DNA from: Leptolyngbya sp. PCC 6406
GTDB lineage: Bacteria > Cyanobacteriota > Cyanobacteriia > Phormidesmidales > Phormidesmidaceae
Direction: 5' to 3'
Length of the DNA stretch: 64,000 nucleotides
Assembly: GCF_000332095.2 (NCBI RefSeq)
Contig: NZ_KI913949.1
Span: forward strand, 2,829,373 to 2,893,372
In this document: positions 38,562-47,532 of the stretch, one piece after another
Layout of the letters: the number at the start of each line of letters is the position of its first letter
Position numbering within the stretch: position 1 is the stretch's first letter
Notes under the pieces: model-generated
What the model was told of the DNA's origin: nothing
Seen by the model: the letters and a program-made list of their open reading frames with translations, nothing else
Database searches by the model: none
Position numbers and translations under genes: made by a program

Positions 38562-38779
38562 ACGTTTTTCCGAGCCTTGAAGTCAGCTTGCCATAGGTTT
38601 TCATCGGGTTCATAGGCGGTTACGACAAATACCGTTTGTGTCTCTGCATCCTTGGCCACCACAGCATGAATCGGGCGTTGACTGACCATACCTAGCATAA
38701 GATAACTAGGATAAGGACGGTCATCAGGGTAGGCCGATGCCCAATTCGCCCCATAATGGGGGCGATGTTTGCCCTCCAT
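38558..38779 (-). pseudogene. 5'-truncated DUF4258 toxin-like gene
   Basis: The 73-codon frame contains the second half of a DUF4258 protein: YPSYLMLG, QRPIHAVVAKD and VTAYEPDENLWQADFKARK. The family's N-terminal about 40 residues, with a conserved His, are missing. The first about 16 codons come from unrelated sequence beside the neighbouring gene. It pairs with the broken zinc-finger antitoxin gene downstream, so the whole module is dead. Confidence 0.65.
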
Positions 38780-38784
38780 CCCCC

Positions 38785-40134
38785 ATGACTGAGCGCCCCA
38801 CCCCCCGCCAAATCCTGGAAACCCTGCTGCCGCCCCTGCGCCTCGCTGCTGGCTATGCTCGCCATATCCAGAACAAAATTGTGGCCCAGCCCGAGAAGGA
38901 AAATGCCGCTAATCCCTTTGCTGCTGCGCTAACAGACGCGGATTTATCCATCCAGACCTTTGTGGAGGTGGCCTTGCTGGGGGCCTTTCCCCAAATTCGC
39001 TTCTATGGGGAGGAGTATGAAAAGTCCTACAACACCAAATATTTCCGTGCCATTGACCTAGGGGAAATGGGGGACTATCTGGTTACGCTGGACCCCATCG
39101 ATGGTACCCGCTTTTATATGGATGGCCATCCCAATTATCAAATCATCGTGACGGTGCTGAACCGGGATGACTACGAGGCGGTGCTAGCCATTAATCCCGC
39201 CTTTGAGAATTACTACTATGGGCTGCGGGGGCAGGGGACGTTCCAGGGCCAGCTCCATCAGGATTTAGATCAGTGCGATCGCTTGGTCATCCCCCCCGGT
39301 AAGCAGGTGTTTCTCGGAACCCTGATGGCGGCGCTGAAGGAAAGTCTGCGCGATCGCTATGAGGTGATTAGTATCGCTGAGGACTATTCCGCCACGGTGG
39401 CAGTGCCTACGGTGAATGGCATCCTCAACGGTGGGCTGGCCGGCGTGGTGCTGGCATCGGGTCAGTTTATTGACGGAGCCGCTTTGGCCTTTCTAGCCCG
39501 AGAGGCGGGACACCTCGTCACTGCTCTGGATGGATCTCCCCTGCCCCCCCTCTATGAATGCCAAGATTACCGGACGCCCGGTCTGATTGTGGCGGCGACA
39601 GCGACGGTGCAGAGAGATCTGGTGGCGGCGTTGGGGGCGCACAGTATCCCTGCTGCCAATGTCGCTGCTGCCAATGTGGCCGCTCCTAGTCAGGCGACGC
39701 TGCCCACTCCTGCCCCTGGGCCAGATCGGGACTATGGCGATCGCGCTATTTGGCAGGCGGCAGCGGAACCTTTGGAAAAATGGCCCAGTCCCTCCCCCAA
39801 TGCCTACACTATTCACCTCGAACATCCTGAGTTCACCGCTCTGTGCCCCCGCTCTGGCTATCCCGACTTTGGCACCATTGTGGTGGACTATCAGCCCCAG
39901 GATTGGGTGGTGGAGTTGAAAGCCTTCAAACTCTATGTCAATAGCTTTCGAGACCAGCGCATTAGCCATGAAGCAGTGACAAATGCGATCGCAGATCGTC
40001 TCTGGACCGAGCTAGCCCCCATTGGTCTGCGGGTCATTGGAGACTACACCCGCCGGGGAGGCGTCAAGACAGTGATCACCGTCGCCAAGGGAGGCACCCA
40101 CCACTTTGCCTCTTACCAGCCCAATCTGCTGTAA
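38785..40134 (+). CDS. Inositol-monophosphatase-superfamily domain fused to QueF (preQ0 reductase)
   Basis: A 449-residue protein from ATG 38785. Residues about 1-290 are an IMPase/FIG-type phosphatase with the metal motifs YGEE (75-78) and DPIDGT (103-108). An Ala/Pro linker with the duplicated unit AANVA (about 291-312) leads to a complete type I QueF domain (about 316-449): FTALCPRSGYPDFGTIVVDY, the signature ELKAFKLY and ISHE. The catalytic Cys354 and Asp361 have the normal 7-residue spacing. QueF reduces 7-cyano-7-deazaguanine to preQ1 in queuosine synthesis. The frame is continuous and I see no internal start with a ribosome binding site. Confidence 0.85.
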   Translation: MTERPTPRQILETLLPPLRLAAGYARHIQNKIVAQPEKENAANPFAAALTDADLSIQTFVEVALLGAFPQIRFYGEEYEKSYNTKYFRAIDLGEMGDYLVTLDPIDGTRFYMDGHPNYQIIVTVLNRDDYEAVLAINPAFENYYYGLRGQGTFQGQLHQDLDQCDRLVIPPGKQVFLGTLMAALKESLRDRYEVISIAEDYSATVAVPTVNGILNGGLAGVVLASGQFIDGAALAFLAREAGHLVTALDGSPLPPLYECQDYRTPGLIVAATATVQRDLVAALGAHSIPAANVAAANVAAPSQATLPTPAPGPDRDYGDRAIWQAAAEPLEKWPSPSPNAYTIHLEHPEFTALCPRSGYPDFGTIVVDYQPQDWVVELKAFKLYVNSFRDQRISHEAVTNAIADRLWTELAPIGLRVIGDYTRRGGVKTVITVAKGGTHHFASYQPNLL

Positions 40135-40151
40135 GTAGATGATTGCCGTCA

Positions 40152-41492
40152 TTATAGGCCCAGCCGCCCCCAGGTTCTTAGGCCCACAATGCCGTCGGCG
40201 GTGAGGTTATTGCGGGCTTGGAATTGCTTTACGCCCCAGTCGGTGCCGGGGCCAAAGATGCCGTCCACAGTCACAGAGATGCCGGATCGGGTGAGGGCGC
40301 GTTGGACGGCGGCGACATCTTCTCCCTGGAGGTTGGGATAGGTCAGGGAGAGGGTGCGGGCGCTGAGAAGATTGCGGGTCTGGGGGCCGACTACCCCATC
40401 TACCAGTAACCCCGCATGGCGCTGGAATTGCTCGACGGCTTGCCGAGTACCGGGGCCGAAGACACCATCCACAGTGACGGTGACGCCTTTGGCGCGGAGC
40501 TGTTGCTGGACGGTGGCAACGTCATTGCCTGTCATCAAGGGGGTCGTTAGGCGGAGCACTCTTTGGAGAAGGCGCGATCGCGTTTGCTCCCCCACCAATC
40601 CATCTACCGCCAGTCCATTCACCCGCTGAAAACGCTCCACCGCCAGTTTGGTTCCAGGGCCAAACACCCCATCCACTACTACGCCAGCCCCAGACCGGGC
40701 CAAAGCGGACTGAATTTCCCGCACATCCGCCCCCTGCATGTAGGGCTCCGTAAGGTAGAGCAGGCGCGGTGGAGTACTTGGCGTAGAAGGGGCAGGTGTA
40801 GGGGCAGGCGTGGGGGTTGGGGCAGGCCGGGGCGTAGGCGTAGGAGAGGGGGAAGGAACCGAGGGTGTGCCACTGTTCTGGGCGGATGTAGGCCGAGGAT
40901 TGGCCCGAATGAAGGCCACATAGGCAATGGCCTGGTCGCTCAGGAGCCGATTTTGGCGATAGGTGCGCGCCCCCGATCGGGCCAGATAGTCCAGCCCCGC
41001 TTGACTCAGTCCCAGGTTCGCCGTGCCGGAGAGAAAGACCCGTGCCTCCGACAAGCGGCGACGCAGGAGCCCTTCCTCCACATTGGTCCCAGGATTGCGA
41101 TAGAGGGTCAGGGCGTATTCCATCTCGGCCCACCGAGTCTCCCGCAGCACCCGAGAAATCGTCTCAAAACCACTGATGCCATAGAAGCCCGCCCCCAAGT
41201 TGTAGGCAAAGCTCAGAATCGGCCCCCGTTGCTGGTCATTCAACTGGGACCAAACCGGAATCCGCCGTAGGGGAGGCAAAAAGGACTGCTCCACCTTCCA
41301 CATCAGCAGATCGTCTGCCTCGGCCTGGGTGAGGCGATCCCCCAGGCGAAAGGGAGATCCGTCCTTACGGCGAGTACTGCCCCACCCAATGGTGTAGGGT
41401 GCTCCCCCCGACAGGGGATCGGGATAGGCCGTGAGGCTACAGCCCTCAAATTCTTTGATTAAGGCAATTCCTGATGCCGGGATCCCAGTCAT
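40152..41492 (-). CDS. GH24 phage-type lysozyme with three peptidoglycan-binding repeats
   Basis: A 446-residue protein. The N-terminal domain (1 to about 155) is a T4-type muramidase: the Glu in IKEFEGCSLTAYPDP, the Asp after it and the Thr in YTIGWGST form the E-D-T catalytic set. A Pro/Thr linker (about 205-245) follows. The tail has three PG_binding_1 domains of about 65 residues, each with VDGVFGPGT or VDGIFGPGT. No signal peptide is obvious, so export may need another route or a holin. It is convergent with the IMPase-QueF gene, 17 bp apart. It is not accompanied by other phage genes. Confidence 0.9.
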   Translation of the reverse strand: MTGIPASGIALIKEFEGCSLTAYPDPLSGGAPYTIGWGSTRRKDGSPFRLGDRLTQAEADDLLMWKVEQSFLPPLRRIPVWSQLNDQQRGPILSFAYNLGAGFYGISGFETISRVLRETRWAEMEYALTLYRNPGTNVEEGLLRRRLSEARVFLSGTANLGLSQAGLDYLARSGARTYRQNRLLSDQAIAYVAFIRANPRPTSAQNSGTPSVPSPSPTPTPRPAPTPTPAPTPAPSTPSTPPRLLYLTEPYMQGADVREIQSALARSGAGVVVDGVFGPGTKLAVERFQRVNGLAVDGLVGEQTRSRLLQRVLRLTTPLMTGNDVATVQQQLRAKGVTVTVDGVFGPGTRQAVEQFQRHAGLLVDGVVGPQTRNLLSARTLSLTYPNLQGEDVAAVQRALTRSGISVTVDGIFGPGTDWGVKQFQARNNLTADGIVGLRTWGRLGL

Positions 41493-41806
41493 AGCCAGAT
41501 GCCCTTTGCCTGACGCGCTAATGGTGCTCTATGAGGATACTGAGGGAGAGCCTCGGTCGCATAGGGGGTGACTTGGCCAGACTAGTACTAGCCCTCCCCC
41601 TTTCCAAAGGGATAGACCGAAATCCATCTAGTCCGCCTAGAGAGTACTCTTAACCCGAACTTAACCCTTGATTAATAACCTGTTTCCCGTCCTAAATTTT
41701 TCAGATGTTAGCGTGGTTTAGGTAGGGATGGTTTGCTGTTATACCTAAGGTAAAGACTATCCATGCATCTGCCCATGGTTGCCCTATTGTTACCTCCTCA
41801 GCGTCT
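41493..41806. other. Gene-free divergent promoter region
   Basis: It separates the lysozyme and histidine-kinase genes. TAGCCCTCCCCCTTTCC near 41589 resembles half of the hairpin at 17902. An AT-rich block (TTGATTAATAACC near 41668) may hold promoter elements for either gene. No gene is seen. Confidence 0.4.
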
Positions 41807-43267
41807 ATGGCGGAATTGCAAATTGACTCGACCCTAGGAGCCCTGCGGCTCCATAAGTTTGTGGTAGAGGGGAGTTGTTTAGGGCAGGTCGCCTATCAGC
41901 AGTTTGAAGCAGATCCGAGTTTGCCAGGAGTCATCCTATACGAGGGGAAAATCCTCATCGGCATGATTTCTCGCCGCCGGTTTCTAGAGGCCATGAGCCG
42001 TGCCTATGGGCGAGAACTGTTTTTGCGCCGATCTCTAGCTATGCTCCATAACTTTGTGGGGTCTGAGCTGCTGCAATTATCTGCCGATAGCGCCATTACC
42101 GCTGCGGCCCTCCAGGCGGTGGCGCGTCCGCCAGAGTGGCTCTACGAGCCTATTGTGGTAGCTCTGGGCGATTCCCATGCTCTTCTGGATATGCAGGATT
42201 TGTTGCAGGCCCAGGCTATTATCTACCAGCTCACAGCGGAGTTGCTCCGCAAGAAAACGCGGGCTGAAATGATGCAGACGGAAAAGATGGCCAGTCTAGG
42301 CAAGATGATGGCGGGGGTGGCCCACGAAATTCGCAATCCGGTCAATTTCATTTGGGGCAACCTGAAGTACATTGCGGAATACAGTGCTGATTTAGCGACC
42401 TTGATTCAAGCCCATGAGGCCGAGTTGGCGTCTCCCAGCCCCAAGCTGCAACAGCTCAAGAAAAAAATTGACGTGGCCTTTGTGTTGAAAGATCTGCCCA
42501 ATGTGATCCAGAGCATTGAGACGGGCACCGATCGACTCCGCAACTTGGTGACGAGTTTGCGGATCTTTTCCCGTATGGATGAGGTGCAGCGAGATCTGGC
42601 GGATTTGCACCAGAGCCTTGACAGCACGCTGTTGATTTTAGGCAACCGCCTCAAGGAAGGGGTGGTGGTGGAGAAGCAGTACGGCGATCTGCCAGCAGTG
42701 GACTGCTATAGCGGCCAGATGGGGCAGGTGTTTATGAATTTAATCAGCAATGCTATTGATGCCCTGATGGAGCACCTGGAGACGTTGCCCCCTGCCCCAG
42801 AGCAGTTCCGTAACGGCGGGGAAGATTCTTTCGCAGCTTGGGAGCCCTGTATTTGGCTCATTACTGGGGTGCGTCAGCAGCTCCCGGAGGATGCCCTAGA
42901 TCCCAGCAGCCACCTTGGCCCTTGGGCAACGGTGCGGATCGTGGACAATGGGCCAGGGATTCCCCTGGAGATTCAGCGGCGGATTTTTGATGATTTCTTT
43001 ACCACCAAGCCAGCGGGGCAGGGAACGGGGTTGGGATTGCCCATTACTCGCCAGATCGTGATGGAAAAGCATGGGGGACAGATGATTCTGCGGTCGCCCT
43101 GTTTTTCGGCCACTGAGACGACGCCCCCCTATGGCACCGAGTTCGAGATTTTGCTGCCTTTGGTGGAGGATGGGGAGGCAGACCTGGCTAATACCAAGGC
43201 GGCGGTAGGAAGAACGGATACAGTGGAGAGCGATCGCACTTCCCGAGATCGCGTTCTTACCTATTGA
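41807..43267 (+). CDS. Sensor histidine kinase with N-terminal CBS-like domain
   Basis: A 486-residue protein with no TM helices. Residues about 1-135 look like a CBS-type small-molecule sensor (for example LYEGKILIGMISRRRFLEAM). A short coiled coil follows, then the HisKA box GVAHEIRNPVNF with phosphorylatable His173. The HATPase domain has the N box NLISNAIDALME, G1 DNGPGI, F box FDDFFTTK and G2 GTGLGL. It is a cytoplasmic kinase for an unidentified response regulator; none is adjacent. The HAD gene follows 20 bp later and may be cotranscribed. Confidence 0.9.
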   Translation: MAELQIDSTLGALRLHKFVVEGSCLGQVAYQQFEADPSLPGVILYEGKILIGMISRRRFLEAMSRAYGRELFLRRSLAMLHNFVGSELLQLSADSAITAAALQAVARPPEWLYEPIVVALGDSHALLDMQDLLQAQAIIYQLTAELLRKKTRAEMMQTEKMASLGKMMAGVAHEIRNPVNFIWGNLKYIAEYSADLATLIQAHEAELASPSPKLQQLKKKIDVAFVLKDLPNVIQSIETGTDRLRNLVTSLRIFSRMDEVQRDLADLHQSLDSTLLILGNRLKEGVVVEKQYGDLPAVDCYSGQMGQVFMNLISNAIDALMEHLETLPPAPEQFRNGGEDSFAAWEPCIWLITGVRQQLPEDALDPSSHLGPWATVRIVDNGPGIPLEIQRRIFDDFFTTKPAGQGTGLGLPITRQIVMEKHGGQMILRSPCFSATETTPPYGTEFEILLPLVEDGEADLANTKAAVGRTDTVESDRTSRDRVLTY

Positions 43268-43287
43268 CCTTCTGAAAGACTGATTCT

Positions 43288-44094
43288 ATGGCAGCCCCTA
43301 CAATTCTGGCACTGGATTTTGACGGCGTCCTCTGCGATGGCTTGGTGGAATATTTCCAGACGGCATGGCGAGCCTACTGTCAGGTTTTTCAGCCCGCTGA
43401 TGACACCCCACCCCCCGGTCTAGCGGCGCGATTCTATCCCCTCCGCCCCGTGATTGAGACGGGCTGGGAAATGCCACTCCTCCTCCATGGCCTCCTCCAT
43501 GGGGTGGAGGACACCGCTGTCTTGTCTGGTTGGGCCGGGATGGTGCCCGATCTCCTGGCCAATACAGGGCTGGAACCGAGTCGCTTAATGGCAGCGGTGG
43601 ACGACGTGCGCGATCGCTGGATTCAGACCGATCTGGAGGGCTGGCTGTCTCAGCATCGGTTTTATTCCGGCACGGTGGCTTGGGTGCAACGGGCGATGGC
43701 GGCGGGAATTTATCCCGTAATCATTTCCACCAAGGAAGGGCGCTTTATTGCCCAGCTTTTACAGGGGGAGGGTATTGACCTGTCCCCTGAGCAAATTTTG
43801 GGCAAGGAGGTAAAGCGGCCTAAGGCGGAAACCCTCAGTCAGCTCCTTCACCATCCCCCCGCCAACGCCAGTGCTCCACCCCAGATCTGGTTTATGGAAG
43901 ACCGCTACAAAACCCTGGAAAAAGTGATGGCCCAGCCCAGCCTCGACTCGGTCACCCTATTTCTGGCGGACTGGGGCTACAACACGGTGGCGGAACGGGC
44001 AGCAGCGGAAAAGTGCGATCGCATCCATTTGCGATCGCTAGCCCAGATTGGTGAAGAGAATTTTTCTACACCGAGAGGGGGGCATCGGCCTTAA
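43288..44094 (+). CDS. HAD-superfamily hydrolase
   Basis: A 268-residue protein. The nucleophile motif is LALDFDGVLCDG, motif II is IISTKEG and the acidic motif IV is FMEDRYKTLEKV. The cap region contains VEDTAVLSGW. It is probably a phosphatase or phosphoglycolate-phosphatase-like enzyme of the cytoplasm. Its last 29 bp overlap the end of the convergent pyruvate kinase gene. Confidence 0.85.
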   Translation: MAAPTILALDFDGVLCDGLVEYFQTAWRAYCQVFQPADDTPPPGLAARFYPLRPVIETGWEMPLLLHGLLHGVEDTAVLSGWAGMVPDLLANTGLEPSRLMAAVDDVRDRWIQTDLEGWLSQHRFYSGTVAWVQRAMAAGIYPVIISTKEGRFIAQLLQGEGIDLSPEQILGKEVKRPKAETLSQLLHHPPANASAPPQIWFMEDRYKTLEKVMAQPSLDSVTLFLADWGYNTVAERAAAEKCDRIHLRSLAQIGEENFSTPRGGHRP

Positions 44095-45856
44095 TGGACC
44101 CAAGGGCTCCAGAATAGACTAAGCCCCGCCGGGTATCCAGAGTAATGATGGTACCGTCACGGATGGTTTCTGTGGCATTACTGACCCCGACAATCACCGG
44201 AACCCCCAGACGCAGGCCAATCACCGCCGCATGGCCCGTGAGGCTGCTATCCTCCGTAATCACCCCGCCCGCCCGCCGGATGGCATCCACAAAATCTGCG
44301 CTGGTACTGGGCACCACCAAAATTTCCCCTGGGTTAAAGTCGCTCACCTCTAGCCCACTGTGGGCCACCCGAGCACGGCCACTCACCGTCGCCTCACCAA
44401 CGCCTACCCCTCGACCGAGCACGGCGGTAACGATGTCCACCTTCACCAGGTCCGTGGACCCCGAAACCCCTTGCAGCGTGCCCGCCGTCATCACCACCAG
44501 ATCCCCCTCCCGCAGCAAATGTTTCTCCTGGGCCACATTCATGGCGGCGTGGAAGGTCTGGCTAGTCGAGGGCAAATCCAACACCAGCAGGGGCCGGACA
44601 CCCCACACCAGTTGCAACTGGCGAGCCACCTCCACATGGGGGGTAACAGCAAGAATGGGAGTCTGGGGGCGAAACTTGGAAACGTTGCGGGCGGTGGACC
44701 CGGTTTTGGTCAGAGTCATGATGGCAGCGGCATGGAGTTGGGAGGCAATGCGCCCTACCGCCTGACTGATGGCATTGGGGATAGAACGGGGGGAACCCAC
44801 CATATCTTCTGCGTTACGGGCTCCCCGCTCTTGCTCAGTGCGGAGGGCGATACGGGCCATGGTAGCGACGGCCTCCACAGGATACTTGCCCACGGCGGTT
44901 TCATTGGAGAGCATTACTGCATCAGTACCATCCAGGATGGCATTGGCCACATCGGACACCTCGGCCCTGGTGGGGCGGGGGTTGCTGGCCATGCTATCCA
45001 GCATCTGGGTGGCGGTAATAACGGGGATACCCAAGCGGTTAGACGTAGCAATCAGCCGTTTTTGCAAGATCGGCACTTCCTCAGCGGGCAGTTCCACCCC
45101 TAGATCCCCTCGGGCCACCATTACCCCATCAGAGAGGGAGAGAATCGCGTCCATCTGCTCAATGGCTTCGTGTTTCTCAATTTTGACAATGACGGGGACT
45201 TGCTTGCCTGCGTTGGCAATCAGCTCCTTGATTTCCAGGACATCTTGGGGATTGCGCACAAAGCTCAGGGCTACCCAGTCCACCCCCTGGTTGAGGCCAA
45301 ACACCAAGTCGGTGCGGTCCTTGTCCGTCATGGCCTTGATGGAGAGGTAAACCCCCGGAAAGTTAACCCCCTTGTTATTGGAGAGGATGCCGCCCACCTC
45401 GACCCGGCAGTGGAGTTCTCGCTGCTCACGATCCACTGCCTCAACGGTCATTTCCACCCGTCCATCGTCCAGCAAAATATGAGCCCCTACGGGCACTTCA
45501 TCAGCGAGGGGATCGTAGGTGACGGAGCTAATGGCTTGGGTTCCGGGCAGGGGCCGACTAGTGAGGATAAAGGTGTCGCCCCGGTTCAGGTGGATGGAGC
45601 CGTTCTCGAAACGCCCCAAGCGAATTTTCGGACCCTGGAGGTCTTGCAGAATACCGACGGGCTGGTTGAGTTCAAAGGAGATCTGGCGGATGAGGCGAAT
45701 GCTGCGCTGGTGGTCTTCGTGGGTGCCGTGGGAAAAGTTCAGCCGCAGAGTAGTGGCCCCAGCTTCAATGAGCGATCGCAACACGTCTGGATCACTGGTC
45801 GCAGGACCGATTGTGGCCACAATCTTGGTGCGTCGCAGAGCGGGTTGCAGTTGCAT
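44066..45856 (-). CDS. pyk: Pyruvate kinase with C-terminal PEP-utiliser domain
   Basis: The start is ATG 45856 (MQLQPALRRTKIVATIGPAT), giving 596 residues. Active-site motifs include RLNFSHGTHEDH, GPKIRLG, KIEKHEAIEQMD, MVARGDLGVELP and ITATQMLDSM. After the normal pyruvate kinase end (about residue 475) a phosphohistidine-type domain follows (GEILVVPSTSADFVDAIRRA, then TGHAAVIGLRLGVPVIVG), as in Geobacillus and cyanobacterial enzymes. It converts PEP and ADP to pyruvate and ATP in glycolysis. Confidence 0.96.
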   Translation of the reverse strand: MQLQPALRRTKIVATIGPATSDPDVLRSLIEAGATTLRLNFSHGTHEDHQRSIRLIRQISFELNQPVGILQDLQGPKIRLGRFENGSIHLNRGDTFILTSRPLPGTQAISSVTYDPLADEVPVGAHILLDDGRVEMTVEAVDREQRELHCRVEVGGILSNNKGVNFPGVYLSIKAMTDKDRTDLVFGLNQGVDWVALSFVRNPQDVLEIKELIANAGKQVPVIVKIEKHEAIEQMDAILSLSDGVMVARGDLGVELPAEEVPILQKRLIATSNRLGIPVITATQMLDSMASNPRPTRAEVSDVANAILDGTDAVMLSNETAVGKYPVEAVATMARIALRTEQERGARNAEDMVGSPRSIPNAISQAVGRIASQLHAAAIMTLTKTGSTARNVSKFRPQTPILAVTPHVEVARQLQLVWGVRPLLVLDLPSTSQTFHAAMNVAQEKHLLREGDLVVMTAGTLQGVSGSTDLVKVDIVTAVLGRGVGVGEATVSGRARVAHSGLEVSDFNPGEILVVPSTSADFVDAIRRAGGVITEDSSLTGHAAVIGLRLGVPVIVGVSNATETIRDGTIITLDTRRGLVYSGALGSIKADAPLSV

Positions 45857-46208
45857 AGGAGTAGGGGGGGGTAACGGAGGGGATTGGACTTGGGACGCTG
45901 AACGCAAAGCTGAATTCAGAAGCCTAAATTCAGAGAGAAACTATGAAGAACTGAATTTTATCGGTCTGGAGCAAAACAAGGGCGTAACGACCCGTGCCCC
46001 ACAATAACTGCCTAGGCGGTTAAACTCCTGAGAGGGTATGTAAAAGCAATTGGGATACTACCACGTTCCCCCTTGCCATTGCGCCTGCGATCGCGACCTA
46101 TCCAGGGGGAACGCAGCAATATGAGGCACCGTCACAAAACTTTATTGTGCGGTCTTCGTAGCGTATACTACCGGAATTAACAGAATTAGCAGTGAAGGAG
46201 CCGTGCGT
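45857..46208. other. Gene-free divergent promoter region of pyk and crtR
   Basis: No gene is seen. A HIP1 octamer with flanks lies near 46087. GTTCCCCCTTG near 46065 and CAGGGGGAACG near 46104 form an inverted pair. The probable crtR promoter is listed separately. Confidence 0.45.
46141..46169 (+). promoter_or_regulatory. crtR: Predicted crtR promoter
   Basis: TTTATT (46141-46146) and TATACT (46164-46169) have 17-bp spacing, 39 bp before the crtR ATG. The -10 is good and the -35 is weak. An AAGGAG ribosome binding site lies at about 46194-46199. Confidence 0.5.
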
Positions 46209-47159
46209 ATGTCGGTGGCAGAAGCGCCTCTGACAATCCCTAGGACCGTACCCTCAGAGTTTTTGAAGACAGAGGGGGGGCTAAGCCCCAATTTACTGAT
46301 GTTTTTGGGCTCAACTGCCCTGATTTTGACATCAACGGTGGGGTATTTTTGGTGGGGTTGGGCGGATTGGTGTGTTTTCACCATGAATGTGCTTGCCCTG
46401 CACCTAGCCGGGACCGTAATTCACGACGCTTCTCATAATGCTGCCCACCGCAACCGGGGAGTCAATGCGGCCCTAGGCCACGGCAGCGCCCTGATCCTGG
46501 GATTTTCCTTTCCGGTATTCACACGGGTTCACCTTCAGCATCATGCCCATGTGAATGACCCTGAGAATGATCCCGATCACTTCGTCTCTACGGGCGGCCC
46601 GCTGTGGCTAATTGCAGCCCGTTTTTTCTATCACGAGATTTATTTTTTTCGTCGGCGCTTATGGCGCAACTGGGAACTGCTGGAATGGTTCCTAGGACGG
46701 TTTGCGGTGGCGGCTCTGGTGTTTACTGCTTGTCAGTTTGACTTCCTGGGCTACATTTTTAATTTTTGGTTTTCCCCCGCCCTGGTGGTGGGCATTGCCC
46801 TGGGACTATTTTTCGACTACCTGCCCCATCGCCCCTTTGAGTCCCGCGATCGCTGGACAAATGCGCGGGTCTATCCCAGTGCCATTTTGAACCTGCTGAT
46901 CATGGGGCAGAACTACCATTTGGTGCATCACCTGTGGCCCTCAATTCCCTGGTACCGCTATAAACCCACCTACGAGGCCATGAAGCCGCTCCTGGATGCC
47001 AAAGGATCTCCCCAGAGCTTGGGTATCTTGAATGGGGGCAGAGACTTCTTTGGATTTCTCTACGATCTGGTCCTAGGAATCCGGTTTCACCGTCCCAAAG
47101 ATCCAGCGGATTCCAAATCTGATCCCAAGGTAATTTCTGACGAAGGAAATCCCACCTGA
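46209..47159 (+). CDS. crtR: Beta-carotene hydroxylase CrtR
   Basis: A 316-residue membrane di-iron hydroxylase; AAGGAG lies upstream of ATG 46209. Histidine boxes are HDASHNAAH, HLQHHAH and QNYHLVHH. The stretches TRVHLQHHAHVNDPENDPDH and FFDYLPHRPF are nearly diagnostic of CrtR. Four hydrophobic segments are visible. It makes zeaxanthin from beta-carotene and contributes to myxoxanthophyll synthesis in thylakoid and plasma membranes. It is monocistronic, followed 24 bp later by a MITE. Confidence 0.95.
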   Translation: MSVAEAPLTIPRTVPSEFLKTEGGLSPNLLMFLGSTALILTSTVGYFWWGWADWCVFTMNVLALHLAGTVIHDASHNAAHRNRGVNAALGHGSALILGFSFPVFTRVHLQHHAHVNDPENDPDHFVSTGGPLWLIAARFFYHEIYFFRRRLWRNWELLEWFLGRFAVAALVFTACQFDFLGYIFNFWFSPALVVGIALGLFFDYLPHRPFESRDRWTNARVYPSAILNLLIMGQNYHLVHHLWPSIPWYRYKPTYEAMKPLLDAKGSPQSLGILNGGRDFFGFLYDLVLGIRFHRPKDPADSKSDPKVISDEGNPT

Positions 47160-47182
47160 TTGCATTTTTCTGCGAGTTCCTT

Positions 47183-47468
47183 ACACGACTTGGAAGGTTA
47201 CGGAGAATCGAGCCCGTTGACCGCTGGCTGAGCGGAGTCGTAAGTCTTTCAGACAGACTACGCCAACTCGCAGCGTCTCCCGAAGGGAGAAAGCCAGCCA
47301 CACCACCGGGTTCTGACCGTTCCCTAGCCCCTCTGGGGCGGCAAAGCCAACGACTCCGTTGCTCCCTAGGGGAGCCGCTAACGCGAACAGGGAACTGGAT
47401 GTCTGTATGGAGACAACGACGTAGCAGGCTTTTCAGCTTGTTTTAAGACATAACCTTCCAAGTCGTGT
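47183..47468. mobile_element. 286-bp MITE-like element with perfect TIRs and 5-bp target duplication
   Basis: The 18-bp ends ACACGACTTGGAAGGTTA (47183-47200) and its exact complement (47451-47468) bound a non-coding segment. TCCTT occurs directly on both sides (47178-47182 and 47469-47473), a likely target-site duplication. The interior has no transposase. It would need an IS with matching ends elsewhere in the genome. Confidence 0.8.
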
Positions 47469-47532
47469 TCCTTATGGGATCAAGGCAGAGACTTTCTGGC
47501 GGGAAATAGCTCCCTACTTGCCCTGCTCCGCC

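Noticed and set aside
40563-41270. Long open frame opposite the lysozyme gene
   Set aside because: It is an antisense shadow of a GC-rich gene. The lysozyme motifs and repeats establish the other strand as coding.
40152-41492. Lysozyme as evidence of a prophage
   Set aside because: No other phage genes, attachment repeats or composition shift are seen nearby. Cyanobacterial chromosomes carry such GH24 proteins on their own.
44145-45874. Several long plus-strand frames opposite pyruvate kinase
   Set aside because: They mirror the codon structure of pyk, whose catalytic motifs are unambiguous on the minus strand.
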